64,000 nt of DNA from Pigmentiphaga sp. H8 (lineage in GTDB: Bacteria > Pseudomonadota > Gammaproteobacteria > Burkholderiales > Burkholderiaceae_B). Each line of letters starts with the position of its first letter. Position 1 is the first letter of the stretch. The stretch spans positions 1,922,001 to 1,986,000 of the forward strand of contig NZ_CP033966.1 of NCBI RefSeq assembly GCF_003854895.1. Reading direction: 5' to 3'. Made by a program: the position numbers and the translations under genes. Shown one piece after another: positions 33,581 through 42,781 of this stretch. Below the pieces are notes generated by a model, which had not been told where the DNA came from, searched no databases, and saw only the letters and a list, made by a program, of their open reading frames with translations.

Positions 33581-35869
33581 ATGTCCCTGCTCGACAACCT
33601 CAACGCCCCCCAGCACGCCGCCGTCACGATCGAACCCCGCCACGCCCTGGTGCTGGCCGGCGCCGGCAGCGGCAAGACACGGGTGTTGACCACGCGCATG
33701 GCCTGGCTGATCCAGACCGGCCAGGTCAGCCCGCACGGGCTGATGGCCGTCACTTTCACCAACAAGGCTGCGCGCGAGATGCTGACCCGTATCAGCGCGC
33801 TGCTGCCCATCAATACCCGCGGCATGTGGATAGGCACCTTCCACGGCCTGTGCAACCGGATGCTGCGCGCGCACTACCGGGATGCCGGGCTGCCCCAGAC
33901 CTTCCAGATCCTGGACACGGCCGACCAGTTGTCGGCCATCAAGCGGCTGCTCAAGGGCGCGGGCGTGGACGACGAGAAATATCCGCCGCGCCAGTTGCAG
34001 CACTTCATCAACGCCGCCAAGGAAGAGGGCCTGCGCCACACCGAGGTCGAGGCGTACGACAGCTTCAACCGGCAGATGGTGGAGCTCTACGGCATGTACG
34101 ACGCCCAGTGCCAGCGCGAGGGCGTGGTCGACTTCCCCGAGCTGCTGCTGCGCTGCTACGAGCTGCTGACCCACAACGCGCCCATCCGCGAGCACTACCA
34201 GCACCGCTTCCGCCACATCCTGGTGGACGAGTTCCAGGATACCAACCGGCTCCAGTACCGCTGGCTCAAGCTGCTGGCGGGCGGCGGCGCGGCCCTGTTC
34301 GCCGTGGGCGACGACGACCAGTCCATCTACGCCTTCCGTGGCGCCAACGTGGGCAACATGGCGGAGTTCGAGCGCGAATACGCCCACGAGCGGGTCATCC
34401 GGCTCGAGCAGAACTACCGGTCGCACGGCCACATCCTGGACGCGGCCAACACGCTGATCCGCAACAACTCCGGCCGCCTGGGCAAGAACCTGTGGACCGA
34501 CCAGGGACACGGCGAACCCATCCGCGTCTACGAGGCGCTGTCCGATGCCCAGGAAGCCCAGTGGGTGATCGAGGAAATCCGCTCGCTGGTGGGCGAGGGC
34601 AGGCTGCGCCGCGAGGTCGCCATCCTGTACCGCAGCAACGCCCAATCGCGGGTGCTGGAGCATGCGCTGTTCTCGTCGGGCATTCCCTACAAGGTCTACG
34701 GCGGCCTGCGCTTCTTCGAGCGCCAGGAGGTCAAGCACGCGCTGGCCTATCTGCGCCTGATGGAAAATCCGCACGACGACACGGCCTGGATGCGGGTGGT
34801 GAATTTCCCGGCGCGGGGCATAGGCGCCCGCACGCTGGAGCAGCAGGCCGACATCGCGCGCCTGCACAATTGCAGCCTGTATTCGGCGGTGAGCCAGGTG
34901 CCGGGCCGGGGTGGCAACAACCTGGCGCAGTTCGCGAGCCTGATCGACCGCATGCGTTTCGAGACGCAGAACCTGCCGCTGCACGAGATCGTGGACCACG
35001 TGATCGATGCCAGCGGCCTGATCCAGCACTATCTGCAGGAAAAGGAAGGCGCCGAACGCATCGAGAACCTGCGGGAACTGGTCAACGCGGCGGCGGCCTT
35101 CGCCGCCGAGGACGGCTACGGGCTGGCCGATGCCGGCGCGCTGGCGCAGACCCTGCCCGAGTCCGGCGTCGAGCTGCCGTCTCCGCTGGCGGCCTTCCTG
35201 TCGCACGCGGCGCTGGAAGCGGGCGACAACCAGGCGAGCGAGGGGCAGGACGCGGTCCAGCTCATGACGGTGCACGCGGCCAAGGGCCTGGAGTTCGAGG
35301 CCGTCTTCATCACCGGGCTGGAGGAAGGGTTGTTCCCGCACGAGAACAGCGTCCTGGAGCAATCCGGGCTGGAAGAGGAGCGGCGGCTGATGTACGTGGC
35401 GGTGACGCGCGCCCGCGAGCGCCTGTACCTGAGCTTCTCGCAGACGCGCATGCTGCATGGCCAGACCCGCTACAACATGCGGTCGCGGTTCCTGAGCGAG
35501 GTGCCCGAGGAATCGCTGAAGTGGCTGACGCCTCGCGACGGCCGGGCCAAGGCGGTGGATACCGCCGGCGGCTGGGGGCGCGCCGCCTGGGGCGAGGGCT
35601 CCGAGCGCGGCAGCTTTTCGCGGCCGGCCAAGGACGCCCCCTACGTGGGTTCGTCCGAGGGCTATTCGAGCCGCCGCACGTCGGACGCCGGGGTCGAGGT
35701 CAACGGCCGCATCTTCAAGGTAGGCCAGAGCGTGGCGCATCCGAAGTTCGGCGAAGGCGTCATCGTCAGCCTCATGGGCAGCGGCCAGGACGCCCAGGTC
35801 CAGGTCAATTTCGGCGGCGTGGGCACCAAGACGCTGGCGCTCGCCATGGCCAAGCTCGATCCGGCCTGA
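33581..35869 (+). CDS. uvrD: UvrD/PcrA-type 3'-5' DNA helicase
   Basis: The 762-residue superfamily 1 helicase shows all motifs: Walker A AGAGSGKTR, Ia VTFTNKAAREM, motif II VDEFQDTN, motif III DDDQSIYAFRGA, motif IV-V LMTVHAAKGLEF and motif VI VAVTRARERLYLS. A C-terminal Tudor-like domain as in PcrA ends VNFGGVGTKTLALAMAKLDPA. It unwinds DNA in nucleotide-excision and mismatch repair; mutS is also in this window, but far away. The ATG at 33581 begins MSLLDNLNAPQ, the usual start; the upstream frame to 33536 is not needed. It is divergent from leuS. Confidence 0.96.
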   Translation: MSLLDNLNAPQHAAVTIEPRHALVLAGAGSGKTRVLTTRMAWLIQTGQVSPHGLMAVTFTNKAAREMLTRISALLPINTRGMWIGTFHGLCNRMLRAHYRDAGLPQTFQILDTADQLSAIKRLLKGAGVDDEKYPPRQLQHFINAAKEEGLRHTEVEAYDSFNRQMVELYGMYDAQCQREGVVDFPELLLRCYELLTHNAPIREHYQHRFRHILVDEFQDTNRLQYRWLKLLAGGGAALFAVGDDDQSIYAFRGANVGNMAEFEREYAHERVIRLEQNYRSHGHILDAANTLIRNNSGRLGKNLWTDQGHGEPIRVYEALSDAQEAQWVIEEIRSLVGEGRLRREVAILYRSNAQSRVLEHALFSSGIPYKVYGGLRFFERQEVKHALAYLRLMENPHDDTAWMRVVNFPARGIGARTLEQQADIARLHNCSLYSAVSQVPGRGGNNLAQFASLIDRMRFETQNLPLHEIVDHVIDASGLIQHYLQEKEGAERIENLRELVNAAAAFAAEDGYGLADAGALAQTLPESGVELPSPLAAFLSHAALEAGDNQASEGQDAVQLMTVHAAKGLEFEAVFITGLEEGLFPHENSVLEQSGLEEERRLMYVAVTRARERLYLSFSQTRMLHGQTRYNMRSRFLSEVPEESLKWLTPRDGRAKAVDTAGGWGRAAWGEGSERGSFSRPAKDAPYVGSSEGYSSRRTSDAGVEVNGRIFKVGQSVAHPKFGEGVIVSLMGSGQDAQVQVNFGGVGTKTLALAMAKLDPA

Positions 35870-35951
35870 GCGGCCCCAGCCCTGGCGGCCGACGGCGTTG
35901 TGGGTGGGCAGGTCCGCCCAAATCTTGTAGCGGAACGCCTGCCGCAGCAGG

Positions 35952-36221
35952 TCAGTTACGGCGCTGGGGGCGGCGCAGGCCGGGCGCGGGCGACGGGCCG
36001 TCCTTGTGCCGGAAGCTGATGCGTCCCTTGGTCAGGTCGTACGGAGACAGTTCCATCGTGACGCGGTCACCGGCCAGGATACGGATGCGGTGCTTGCGCA
36101 TCTTTCCGGATGCGTAGGCGGCAACCTCCATGCCGTTTTCCAGCGTGACGCGAAAGCTGGTCGCGGGCAGCACCTCGGCAACGATGCCTTCCATTTCGAT
36201 CAGTTCTTCCTTATTCGCCAT
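35952..36221 (-). CDS. infA: translation initiation factor IF-1, extended paralogue (InfA2)
   Basis: The 89-residue protein starts MANKEELIEMEGIVAEVLP and has the S1-like OB fold (FRVTLENGMEVAAYASGKMRKHRIRILAGDRV). It ends in a basic Pro/Arg-rich tail (DGPSPAPGLRRPQRRN) about 17 residues longer than standard 72-residue IF-1. Many betaproteobacteria carry such a second copy. ATG 36221 is supported by a perfect AGGAGGAATTGACC in front. It lies in front of cspA on the same strand, about 290 bases apart. Confidence 0.92.
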   Translation of the reverse strand: MANKEELIEMEGIVAEVLPATSFRVTLENGMEVAAYASGKMRKHRIRILAGDRVTMELSPYDLTKGRISFRHKDGPSPAPGLRRPQRRN

Positions 36222-36465
36222 GGTCAATTCCTCCTGTACATGCGAATGCATAAATGCGAGCTTCGGCCACGGCGGGGCCATGGCATGCGGCAAGGTGGCG
36301 CGAGGCGCCAGCGATGACGGGGAAGTTCGCGGTGAAACGCCGGAGCCGTTGCGAGGCCGGGGCGTAGTGGCTGCCGCCTGGGGTTTGGGTTTGCCGTGTC
36401 GTGGAAGCTTGGGAGGCTTCCCGGGGGTGGCTCCTGGCAGGAGCTTGTCTTCCAGGCAAAAACAA

Positions 36466-36489
36466 AAAACCCCCGCAAGCGGGGGTTTT
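36466..36489 (-). terminator. terminator of the cold-shock gene
   Basis: AAAACCCCCGC (36466-36476) pairs with GCGGGGGTTTT (36479-36489) around AA. On the minus strand it is followed by a T-rich stretch, 22 bases after the cspA stop. Confidence 0.9.
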
Positions 36490-36510
36490 GGCGGATAAGC
36501 TGATTATAGC

Positions 36511-36714
36511 TTATACAGGCTGGATGTTGGAAGCCTGGCGACCCTTGGGGCCGACGGTGACTTCGAAACGAACCTTCTGGTTTTCCTGCAGGGTCTTGAA
36601 TCCGTCGACACGGATTTCGGAGAAGTGGGCGAACAGGTCGTCGCCGCCCGAGTCAGCCGTGATGAAGCCAAAACCCTTGGCGTCGTTGAACCATTTGACG
36701 GTACCGGTTTCCAT
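36511..36714 (-). CDS. cspA: cold-shock domain protein
   Basis: This 67-residue protein is a nucleic-acid chaperone with RNP1 KGFGFI and RNP2 DLFAHF, typical of bacterial Csp proteins, and the standard start METGTVKWFNDAKGFGF. ATG 36714 is supported by family length. About 250 bases of non-coding sequence lie upstream and include a likely long 5' leader, as in other cold-shock genes. It is monocistronic, with its own terminator. Confidence 0.97.
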   Translation of the reverse strand: METGTVKWFNDAKGFGFITADSGGDDLFAHFSEIRVDGFKTLQENQKVRFEVTVGPKGRQASNIQPV

Positions 36715-36961
36715 GGTGTTTATCCTTGAAATGAAAAAACCAAACGAATGTAAGCAAGACAATCAAGGATGGAGACCATGAACAACCGTACCGCAGTGGT
36801 AAGCGATTTTGTGCAGCAACTCGTACTCTTGAAAATCATGCCCCGCCGTTATACGGGCTATCTTTGGACCCGTCAACCGCGTTTGCCGGATTGAACCGGA
36901 AAATGCCGGCGCTGTGGGCGAAGTCCCGGGTTTTCACTGAGAAAATCGCCCGTGAAATCCC

Positions 36962-37747
36962 TCACGAACCATTGCCGAAACCGGGTGCGGGGGGCGCTCC
37001 GAATACGCTGGTGTAAGTAGGATAGAAACTGCAATACAGCACCGCGGCGGCGACGAAATTGAAAGGCATTTGAATCAGCCCGGAAACCGTCGGCGACAAA
37101 CCGACGGTTTCGAGCAGGCCGCCGCCCAGTTCCAGGGCCAGGACCACGAGCAGCCAGGTCGCGCCGTACATCAGGAATGCCCCCTTGTTGCGCCAGCAGG
37201 CGATGCCGGAAAAAAACAGGGCCTTGCGGATGCCCAGCCGGTGCCAGGCCACCAGCGCCGGCGCGTGCCAGAACAATCCCGCGATGATGACGTAGAGGAT
37301 GCCGAACAGGGCGATGGGCGCGCGCATGGCGGCCAGCACGCCGCCGACGTCGTCCGACGACAGGCCGGACATCGCTTCGCTCAGGCCATCGGCGAAAGGC
37401 AGGAAGGCGACCAGGCCCCCGACCAGCACGGCGGCCACGTACAGGGCGCCCATCGCCAGCAGCTTCTTGAACAGGCCCGGCGCCTTGAGCACCAGGAACA
37501 GGCGCAAGGGCAGCACCGTGCGGCCCTGTTCGATGGCGCGGCAGGCCTCCAGGGTCATGACCGTGATCGCCGGCATGCCGACCACGAACAGCAGGGGGCC
37601 GATGGGGGCGAGGATGCTGGCCACCAGGACCATGAAACCCACGGTCAGGGCCCAGGTGAACATCGCCATGGGCTGCAGTCGAAACAGGGCGAGTCCGTCG
37701 CGCACCCATTGCCAGCCGGCGCGGGGAGCCAGGGAGGCGGCTTGCAT
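36962..37747 (-). CDS. BPSS1780 family membrane protein
   Basis: The 261-residue inner-membrane protein begins MQAASLAPRAGWQWVRDGLALFRLQP, the N-terminal signature of this beta-proteobacterial family, and has about six predicted hydrophobic helices. Short loops carry CRAIEQGRTVLPLRLF and KALFFSGIACWRNKGAFL. The function is not known. ATG 37747 is chosen; the longer frame upstream is Pro/Ala/Arg-rich and overlaps thrB antisense. It sits 77 bases downstream of thrB, possibly on the same transcript. Confidence 0.85.
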   Translation of the reverse strand: MQAASLAPRAGWQWVRDGLALFRLQPMAMFTWALTVGFMVLVASILAPIGPLLFVVGMPAITVMTLEACRAIEQGRTVLPLRLFLVLKAPGLFKKLLAMGALYVAAVLVGGLVAFLPFADGLSEAMSGLSSDDVGGVLAAMRAPIALFGILYVIIAGLFWHAPALVAWHRLGIRKALFFSGIACWRNKGAFLMYGATWLLVVLALELGGGLLETVGLSPTVSGLIQMPFNFVAAAVLYCSFYPTYTSVFGAPPAPGFGNGS

Positions 37748-37824
37748 CAGCGGCCCTCCTGCGGATGCGGGATGCGTGCGTGGGTCCTCGTCGGCGCGTG
37801 CCGGTAGGAAAGATGTGTCATGGC

Positions 37825-38793
37825 TCAGGGAAGCGGAAAAATATCGCCGTCGCGCCGCAGGCGCAGGATGCGTTCGAAATGGGTGGGGTCGTGCGGCGTC
37901 AGGGTTTGCGCCGGGCGCGGCAGGTGGAAGTCGCGCAGCCGGGACATCCAGAAACGCAGCGCGGCTGATCGCAGTATGGTGCGCCACGCGTCGCGTTCGC
38001 CATCGGTCAGCGGCCGCACCTGGTCATAGGCGCCTAGCATCGCCTGGGCAAGCTCGGGCCGGAATTCGCCGCTGGCGTGGGTTATGCACCAGTCGTTGAC
38101 GCAGACCGCCAGATCGAACAGCCAGGTGTCGCAGCCGGCGAAGTAGAAATCGATGAAGCCGCCCAGTACCGGCGCTTCGCGCGTGCCGGCGAACAGGACG
38201 TTGTCGCGGAACAGGTCGCAGTGCGCCGGGCCCCGCGGCAGCGCGCGGCAGGCGTCGGTCTGGGCGAACGCCGTCTGGACCTCCACTTCGTCGCGCAGCA
38301 GGGCGGCGGCGGCCGGGTCCAGGTAGGGGGTGACGACGGGCGCGGTCTCGCGCCACCAGTCCAGCCCGAGCAGGTTGGGCTGCATCGCCGGGAAGTCGCG
38401 CCCGGCCAGGTGCATGCGGGCCAGCGTGGCGCCGACCTGTTCGCAATGGGCGGGCAGGGGCGACATCTCGCACTTGCCCGGCAGCAGGGTGGCGATGGTG
38501 CAGGGCTTGCCGTTCAACTCGGCCAGCCGGCGTGCGTCGTGCGTCGCCTGGGGGTGGGGGACGGGAATCCCGTGTTCGGCCAGGTGCGTCATCAGGTCGA
38601 TGTAGAACGGCAACTGTTCGCGCGTCAGGCGCTCGAACAGGGTCAGCACGTATTCGCCCTGGCTGGTCGTAAGGAAATAGTTGGTGTTTTCGATGCCGGA
38701 AGGGATGCCGCGCAGGGCGCGCAACTCGCCCAGCGAATAGTCGGCAAGCAGAGCGCGGGCATCCGTTTCGGTGACGGGGGTGAAGACGGCCAT
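37825..38793 (-). CDS. thrB: homoserine kinase (ThrB type II, APH fold)
   Basis: The 322-residue ATP-dependent kinase phosphorylates L-homoserine for threonine synthesis. It begins MAVFTPVTETDARALLADYSLGELRALRGIPSGIENTNYF-type, a characteristic N-terminus, and has the aminoglycoside-phosphotransferase catalytic loop HCDLFRDNVLF followed by FIDFYFAG, the metal-binding Asp. This is the Pseudomonas-type ThrB, unrelated to the GHMP type of E. coli. The DNA polymerase/LOG region lies upstream and a BPSS1780 gene downstream. Confidence 0.95.
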   Translation of the reverse strand: MAVFTPVTETDARALLADYSLGELRALRGIPSGIENTNYFLTTSQGEYVLTLFERLTREQLPFYIDLMTHLAEHGIPVPHPQATHDARRLAELNGKPCTIATLLPGKCEMSPLPAHCEQVGATLARMHLAGRDFPAMQPNLLGLDWWRETAPVVTPYLDPAAAALLRDEVEVQTAFAQTDACRALPRGPAHCDLFRDNVLFAGTREAPVLGGFIDFYFAGCDTWLFDLAVCVNDWCITHASGEFRPELAQAMLGAYDQVRPLTDGERDAWRTILRSAALRFWMSRLRDFHLPRPAQTLTPHDPTHFERILRLRRDGDIFPLP

Positions 38794-38879
38794 GGATAAG
38801 CGGGGGGTGAGGGCGGGTATCGACGATTACCCGCATTCTAGCGTCATCGCCCCCGCCCCCGGCCCGTCCGTCGTGGACG

Positions 38880-39695
38880 CTACAGGTTCAGCAGCCGCTC
38901 GCGCTCGCCCGGGGACTGGGTGAAGCCCTCGTGCTGGTAGAAATCGAAAATGGCATCGACGATGGCCTGGGGGTCGTCGATCACCTGCAGCAGGTCGGGA
39001 TCGTCGGGCGAGATCAGCCCCTGCGCCAGCGGCTGGGCGCGGATCCAGTCGACCAGGCCCCGCCAGTATTCGGAGCCGACCAGGATGATGGGCATCTTCC
39101 GGCTTTTGTTTGTCTGCACCAGTGTCAGCGCCTCGAACAGTTCGTCCAGCGTGCCATAGCCGCCCGGCAGCACCACGTAGGCCGAAGTGAACTTGACGAA
39201 GGCCACCTTGCGCGGGAAGAAATGGCGGAAGAACAGGCTGATGTTCTGGTAGGCGTTGTTCGACTGCTCGTGGGGCAGCTCGATGTTCAGCCCGACGCTG
39301 GGGCTGGGGCCCTCGTAGGCGCCCTTGTTGGCCGCCTCCATGATGCCGGGGCCGCCGCCCGAAATAACGGAGAAACCCGCCTCGGACAGCTTGCGGGCGA
39401 TCAGCTCGGCCATTTCGTAGCGAGGGTCGTCGGCGGGGATGCGGGCGCTGCCGAAGATGCTGACCGCCGGCCGGATCTGCGCAAGGCGTTCGGACGCCTC
39501 GAAGAACTCTGACATAATCCCCAGCACATGCCATGACTCGCGCGCCTTGGTGGCGGTGGCACGCTCCACGCTCACCACGTCCCGCAGGCCGGGGATGCGT
39601 CCGGACTTCTTCGGGACGTTTCCGCTGTCGTGGGCGCTGTCCTGAGCGCCGTCGTGGGTTTCCTTGCCTATTTCGATTTCTCTGTGTTTGATCAT
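38880..39695 (-). CDS. LOG-family (TIGR00730) Rossmann-fold protein, nucleotide 5'-monophosphate phosphoribohydrolase-like
   Basis: The 271-residue protein has the family motifs SGGGPGIMEAANKGAYEG and PGGYGTLDELFEALT, the latter the PGGxGTxxE site of LOG/cytokinin-activating enzymes. Members release bases from nucleoside 5'-monophosphates; the physiological role in bacteria is unsettled. A 60-residue N-terminal part (residues 1-61) precedes the conserved ARESWHVLGIMSEF. The ATG at 39695 lies in a palindrome and overlaps the polA start on the other strand by two bases; an internal ATG at 39515 is the fallback start. Confidence 0.88.
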   Translation of the reverse strand: MIKHREIEIGKETHDGAQDSAHDSGNVPKKSGRIPGLRDVVSVERATATKARESWHVLGIMSEFFEASERLAQIRPAVSIFGSARIPADDPRYEMAELIARKLSEAGFSVISGGGPGIMEAANKGAYEGPSPSVGLNIELPHEQSNNAYQNISLFFRHFFPRKVAFVKFTSAYVVLPGGYGTLDELFEALTLVQTNKSRKMPIILVGSEYWRGLVDWIRAQPLAQGLISPDDPDLLQVIDDPQAIVDAIFDFYQHEGFTQSPGERERLLNL

Positions 39696-42414
39696 GATCA
39701 AGACGTTGCTGTTGGTGGACGGGTCCAGCTATCTCTATCGCGCATACCACGCCCTGCCGGACCTGCGCAACGCGCAAGGAGAGCCGACCGGGGCGCTGTA
39801 CGGCGTGCTGAACATGCTGCGCCGCGCACTGAACGATCATAAGGCAGACTACCTCGCCTGCATTTTCGATGCGCCGGGCAAGACCTTCCGCGACGACCTC
39901 TATCCCGAGTACAAGGCCACCCGCGCCAGCATGCCGGAAGACCTGGCGCGCCAGGTCGGGCCCATCGTCGAGGCCATCCGCGCCCAGGGCTGGCCGGTCT
40001 TCGCCATCGAGGGGATCGAGGCCGACGACGTCATCGGCACGCTGGCCCTCCAGGCGGCGGGGCAGGGCATACACAGCGTGGTGTCGACCGGCGACAAGGA
40101 CATGGCGCAACTGGTCAACGACCACGTGACGCTGGTCAACACCATGACCTCCGAGACGCTGGATGCCGAGGGCGTGCTGAAGAAATTCGGCGTGCCGCCC
40201 GAGCGCATCGTGGACTACCTGATGCTGATCGGCGACTCGGTCGACAACGTGCCCGGCGTGGAGAAGGTCGGGCCCAAGACGGCGGCCAAGTGGCTCGCCC
40301 AGTATGGCACGCTGGAAGACCTGGTGGCGCAGGCCGAGACCGTCAAGGGCGTGGCGGGCGCGAACCTGCGCACGGCGATCCCGAATTTCGAGCTGACGCG
40401 TTCCCTGATCACCATCCGCACCGATTGCGACCTGAGCGCCCACATTCCCGGCCTGGATGCGCTGACCCTGCGCGAGGTCGACCGCGCGAAGCTCGAGGTC
40501 ATGTACGAACGCTACGGCTTTCGCACCTGGCTGCGCGAGCTGACGGGCGACGAGTCCCGCATTCCCGAGGGCGATTCGCGCGTGCAGGGCGACGCCCCGG
40601 CCGCGCCGGAAACGGTGAACTACGAGACGATCAGCGACTGGGCCGCCTTCGAGCGCTGGCTGGCCGCCATCCAGGCGGCGCCGCTGGTCGCGCTGGATAC
40701 CGAGACCGACTCGCTGGTGGAAATGGACGCCCGGCTGGTGGGGCTGTCCATCGCCGTCAAGCCGGGCGAGGCCTGCTACATCCCGCTGACCCACCGGCAC
40801 CCGGACGCAGGCGAACAATTGCCCAAGGACGAAGTGCTGGCGCGCCTGGCCCCCTGGCTGGAGAACGCCCAGGCCCCCAAGCTGCTGCACAACGCCAAGT
40901 ACGACACGCACGTCTTCGCCAACGCCGGCGTCACGCTGCGCGGCGTCGCGCACGACACCATGCTCGAAGCCTACGTGCTGGAGTCGCATCGCAGCGTGTC
41001 ATTGGACGACCTGTCGCAGCGCTGGCTGGGCCGCAAGGGCCTGTCCTTCGTGGACGTGTGCGGCAAGGGCGTCAACCAGCTCTGCTTCGACGAGGTCGCC
41101 ATCGACGTGGCCACCCAGTACGCCTGCGAGGACGTCGACTACACGCTCCAGCTGCATGCCACGCTGTATCCGCGCATCGAGGCCGACGCCGGCCTGGCGC
41201 GCATCTATGCCATCGAGCTGCCCGTGTCGCGCGTGCTGACCGTCATCGAGCGCAACGGCGTGCGCATCGACCCCGAGGAACTGGCCCGCCAGAGCCATGC
41301 CATCGGCCAGGAACTGCTGGTGCTCGAACAGCGTGCCTACGAACTGGCGGGGCAGCCCTTCAACCTGAACTCGCCCAAGCAACTGGGCGAGATCCTGTTC
41401 GGCAAGCTGCAGCTGCCGGTGGTCAAGAAGACCGCGGGCGGCGCGCCTTCCACCGACGAGGACGTGCTGAGCAAGCTGGCCGAGGACTACCCGCTGCCGC
41501 AGGCGCTGCTGAGCTACCGCGGCCTGGCCAAGCTCAAGTCCACCTACACCGACAAGCTGCCCAAGATGATCAACGCCCGGACCCGGCGCGTGCACACCAG
41601 CTATGCCCAGGCGGCGGTGGTCACGGGCCGGCTGGCCTCCAGCGATCCCAACCTGCAGAACATCCCGGTACGCACGCCCGAGGGCCGGCGCGTGCGCGAG
41701 GCCTTCGTGGCCGATCCGGGCAACCTGATCATGTCGGCCGACTACTCGCAGATCGAACTGCGCATCATGGCCCACATCTCCGGCGACGAAAACCTGCTGT
41801 CGGCCTTCGCTCGCGGCGAGGACATCCACCGCGCCACCGCGGCCGAGATCTTCGGCGTCCAGCCCGATGCCGTCAACGCCGAACAGCGCCGCTACGCCAA
41901 GGTCATCAACTTCGGCCTGATCTACGGCATGAGCGCGTTCGGCCTGGCCAGCAACCTCGGCATCACGCGCGACGCGGCCAAGCACTACATCGACCGCTAT
42001 TTCGCCCGCTACCCCGGCGTGGCGCGCTACATGGACGGCACGCGCGAACAGGCGCGCGAACAAGGCTATGTCGAAACCGTCTTCGGCCGCCGCCTGTGGC
42101 TACCCGAGATCCGGGGCGGCAGCGGCCCCCGCCGCCAGGCCGCCGAACGCGCCGCCATCAACGCTCCCATGCAGGGCACCGCAGCCGACCTCATCAAGAT
42201 GGCCATGGTCGCCGTGCAGGACTGGCTGGACGCCGACCAGTTGGGCGCGCGCCTGGTCATGCAGGTGCACGACGAACTGGTCCTGGAAGTCCCGCGCGAG
42301 GAAAGCGAAATCGTCGCCCATCGCCTGCCCGAGATGATGTGCAACGTGGCCGAGCTGAAGGTGCCGCTGGTGGCCGAGGTGGGCACGGGCTACACGTGGG
42401 AACAGGCGCACTGA
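39694..42414 (+). CDS. polA: DNA polymerase I
   Basis: This is a full-length 906-residue Pol I. The N-terminal 5'-3' exonuclease shows LLLVDGSSYLYRAYHALPDL and VSTGDKDMAQLV. The 3'-5' exonuclease domain retains the acidic residues (LVALDTETDSLVEM, HNAKYDTHVF). The polymerase domain shows SADYSQIELRIMAH (motif A), KVINFGLIYGMSAFGLA (motif B) and LVMQVHDELVLEV (motif C). It functions in Okazaki fragment maturation and excision repair. ATG 39694 gives the family start MIKTLLLVDG but no clear ribosome-binding site precedes it. It overlaps head to head with the LOG gene. Confidence 0.98.
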   Translation: MIKTLLLVDGSSYLYRAYHALPDLRNAQGEPTGALYGVLNMLRRALNDHKADYLACIFDAPGKTFRDDLYPEYKATRASMPEDLARQVGPIVEAIRAQGWPVFAIEGIEADDVIGTLALQAAGQGIHSVVSTGDKDMAQLVNDHVTLVNTMTSETLDAEGVLKKFGVPPERIVDYLMLIGDSVDNVPGVEKVGPKTAAKWLAQYGTLEDLVAQAETVKGVAGANLRTAIPNFELTRSLITIRTDCDLSAHIPGLDALTLREVDRAKLEVMYERYGFRTWLRELTGDESRIPEGDSRVQGDAPAAPETVNYETISDWAAFERWLAAIQAAPLVALDTETDSLVEMDARLVGLSIAVKPGEACYIPLTHRHPDAGEQLPKDEVLARLAPWLENAQAPKLLHNAKYDTHVFANAGVTLRGVAHDTMLEAYVLESHRSVSLDDLSQRWLGRKGLSFVDVCGKGVNQLCFDEVAIDVATQYACEDVDYTLQLHATLYPRIEADAGLARIYAIELPVSRVLTVIERNGVRIDPEELARQSHAIGQELLVLEQRAYELAGQPFNLNSPKQLGEILFGKLQLPVVKKTAGGAPSTDEDVLSKLAEDYPLPQALLSYRGLAKLKSTYTDKLPKMINARTRRVHTSYAQAAVVTGRLASSDPNLQNIPVRTPEGRRVREAFVADPGNLIMSADYSQIELRIMAHISGDENLLSAFARGEDIHRATAAEIFGVQPDAVNAEQRRYAKVINFGLIYGMSAFGLASNLGITRDAAKHYIDRYFARYPGVARYMDGTREQAREQGYVETVFGRRLWLPEIRGGSGPRRQAAERAAINAPMQGTAADLIKMAMVAVQDWLDADQLGARLVMQVHDELVLEVPREESEIVAHRLPEMMCNVAELKVPLVAEVGTGYTWEQAH

Positions 42415-42446
42415 GCGGGTGAAGCGGGGCGGTCCAGGCGCTGCAA

Positions 42447-42662
42447 TCAGCCCTGGACCAGGATCCGCGCCCCTTCCATTTCCACCACCTGCCCGGCCCG
42501 TATCTTGCAGGTCTTGCGCAACTCCACCTTCCCATCCACCTTCACCATCCCCGCCGCAACCAGCGCCTTCCCCGCCCCTCCCGAGTCGGCAAGCCCCGTA
42601 AGCTTGAGCAAATCGCACAACGGTACAAACTCGTTCGTCAGCGTGAACGTGGTCGAAGACAT
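42447..42662 (-). CDS. S4-domain RNA-binding protein (YbcJ/RlbA-like)
   Basis: The 71-residue protein is a single S4 domain: FVPLCDLLKLTGLADSGGAGKALVAAGMVKVDGKVELRKTCKIRAGQVVE with the typical G-x-V-x-V-N/D-G-x-x-E-x-R-x-x-x-K pattern. E. coli YbcJ is its nearest familiar relative and binds RNA. ATG 42662 is preferred. It lies between polA and trpS, convergent with polA by 32 bases. Confidence 0.9.
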   Translation of the reverse strand: MSSTTFTLTNEFVPLCDLLKLTGLADSGGAGKALVAAGMVKVDGKVELRKTCKIRAGQVVEMEGARILVQG

Positions 42663-42781
42663 GGCGGTCCCGGGAACATAAAAACGCAATCCGCCATTAT
42701 CCGCCATGCCCGGACGCTCCCGCGCCCGGGAGGTACACTGCGGCTCTACGTTCCATCTTTCCGCTTGTCGCGCTCCGACCC

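Noticed and set aside
33539..35740. 733-residue minus-strand frame
   Set aside because: Antisense to uvrD, with all helicase motifs on the plus strand.
36130..36498. 122-residue plus-strand frame over infA and its upstream region
   Set aside because: Ser/Gly/Ala-rich and overlaps infA antisense; no ribosome-binding site.
38827..40989. 720-residue minus-strand frame spanning LOG and polA regions
   Set aside because: It crosses two well-supported genes in other frames and shows no domain.
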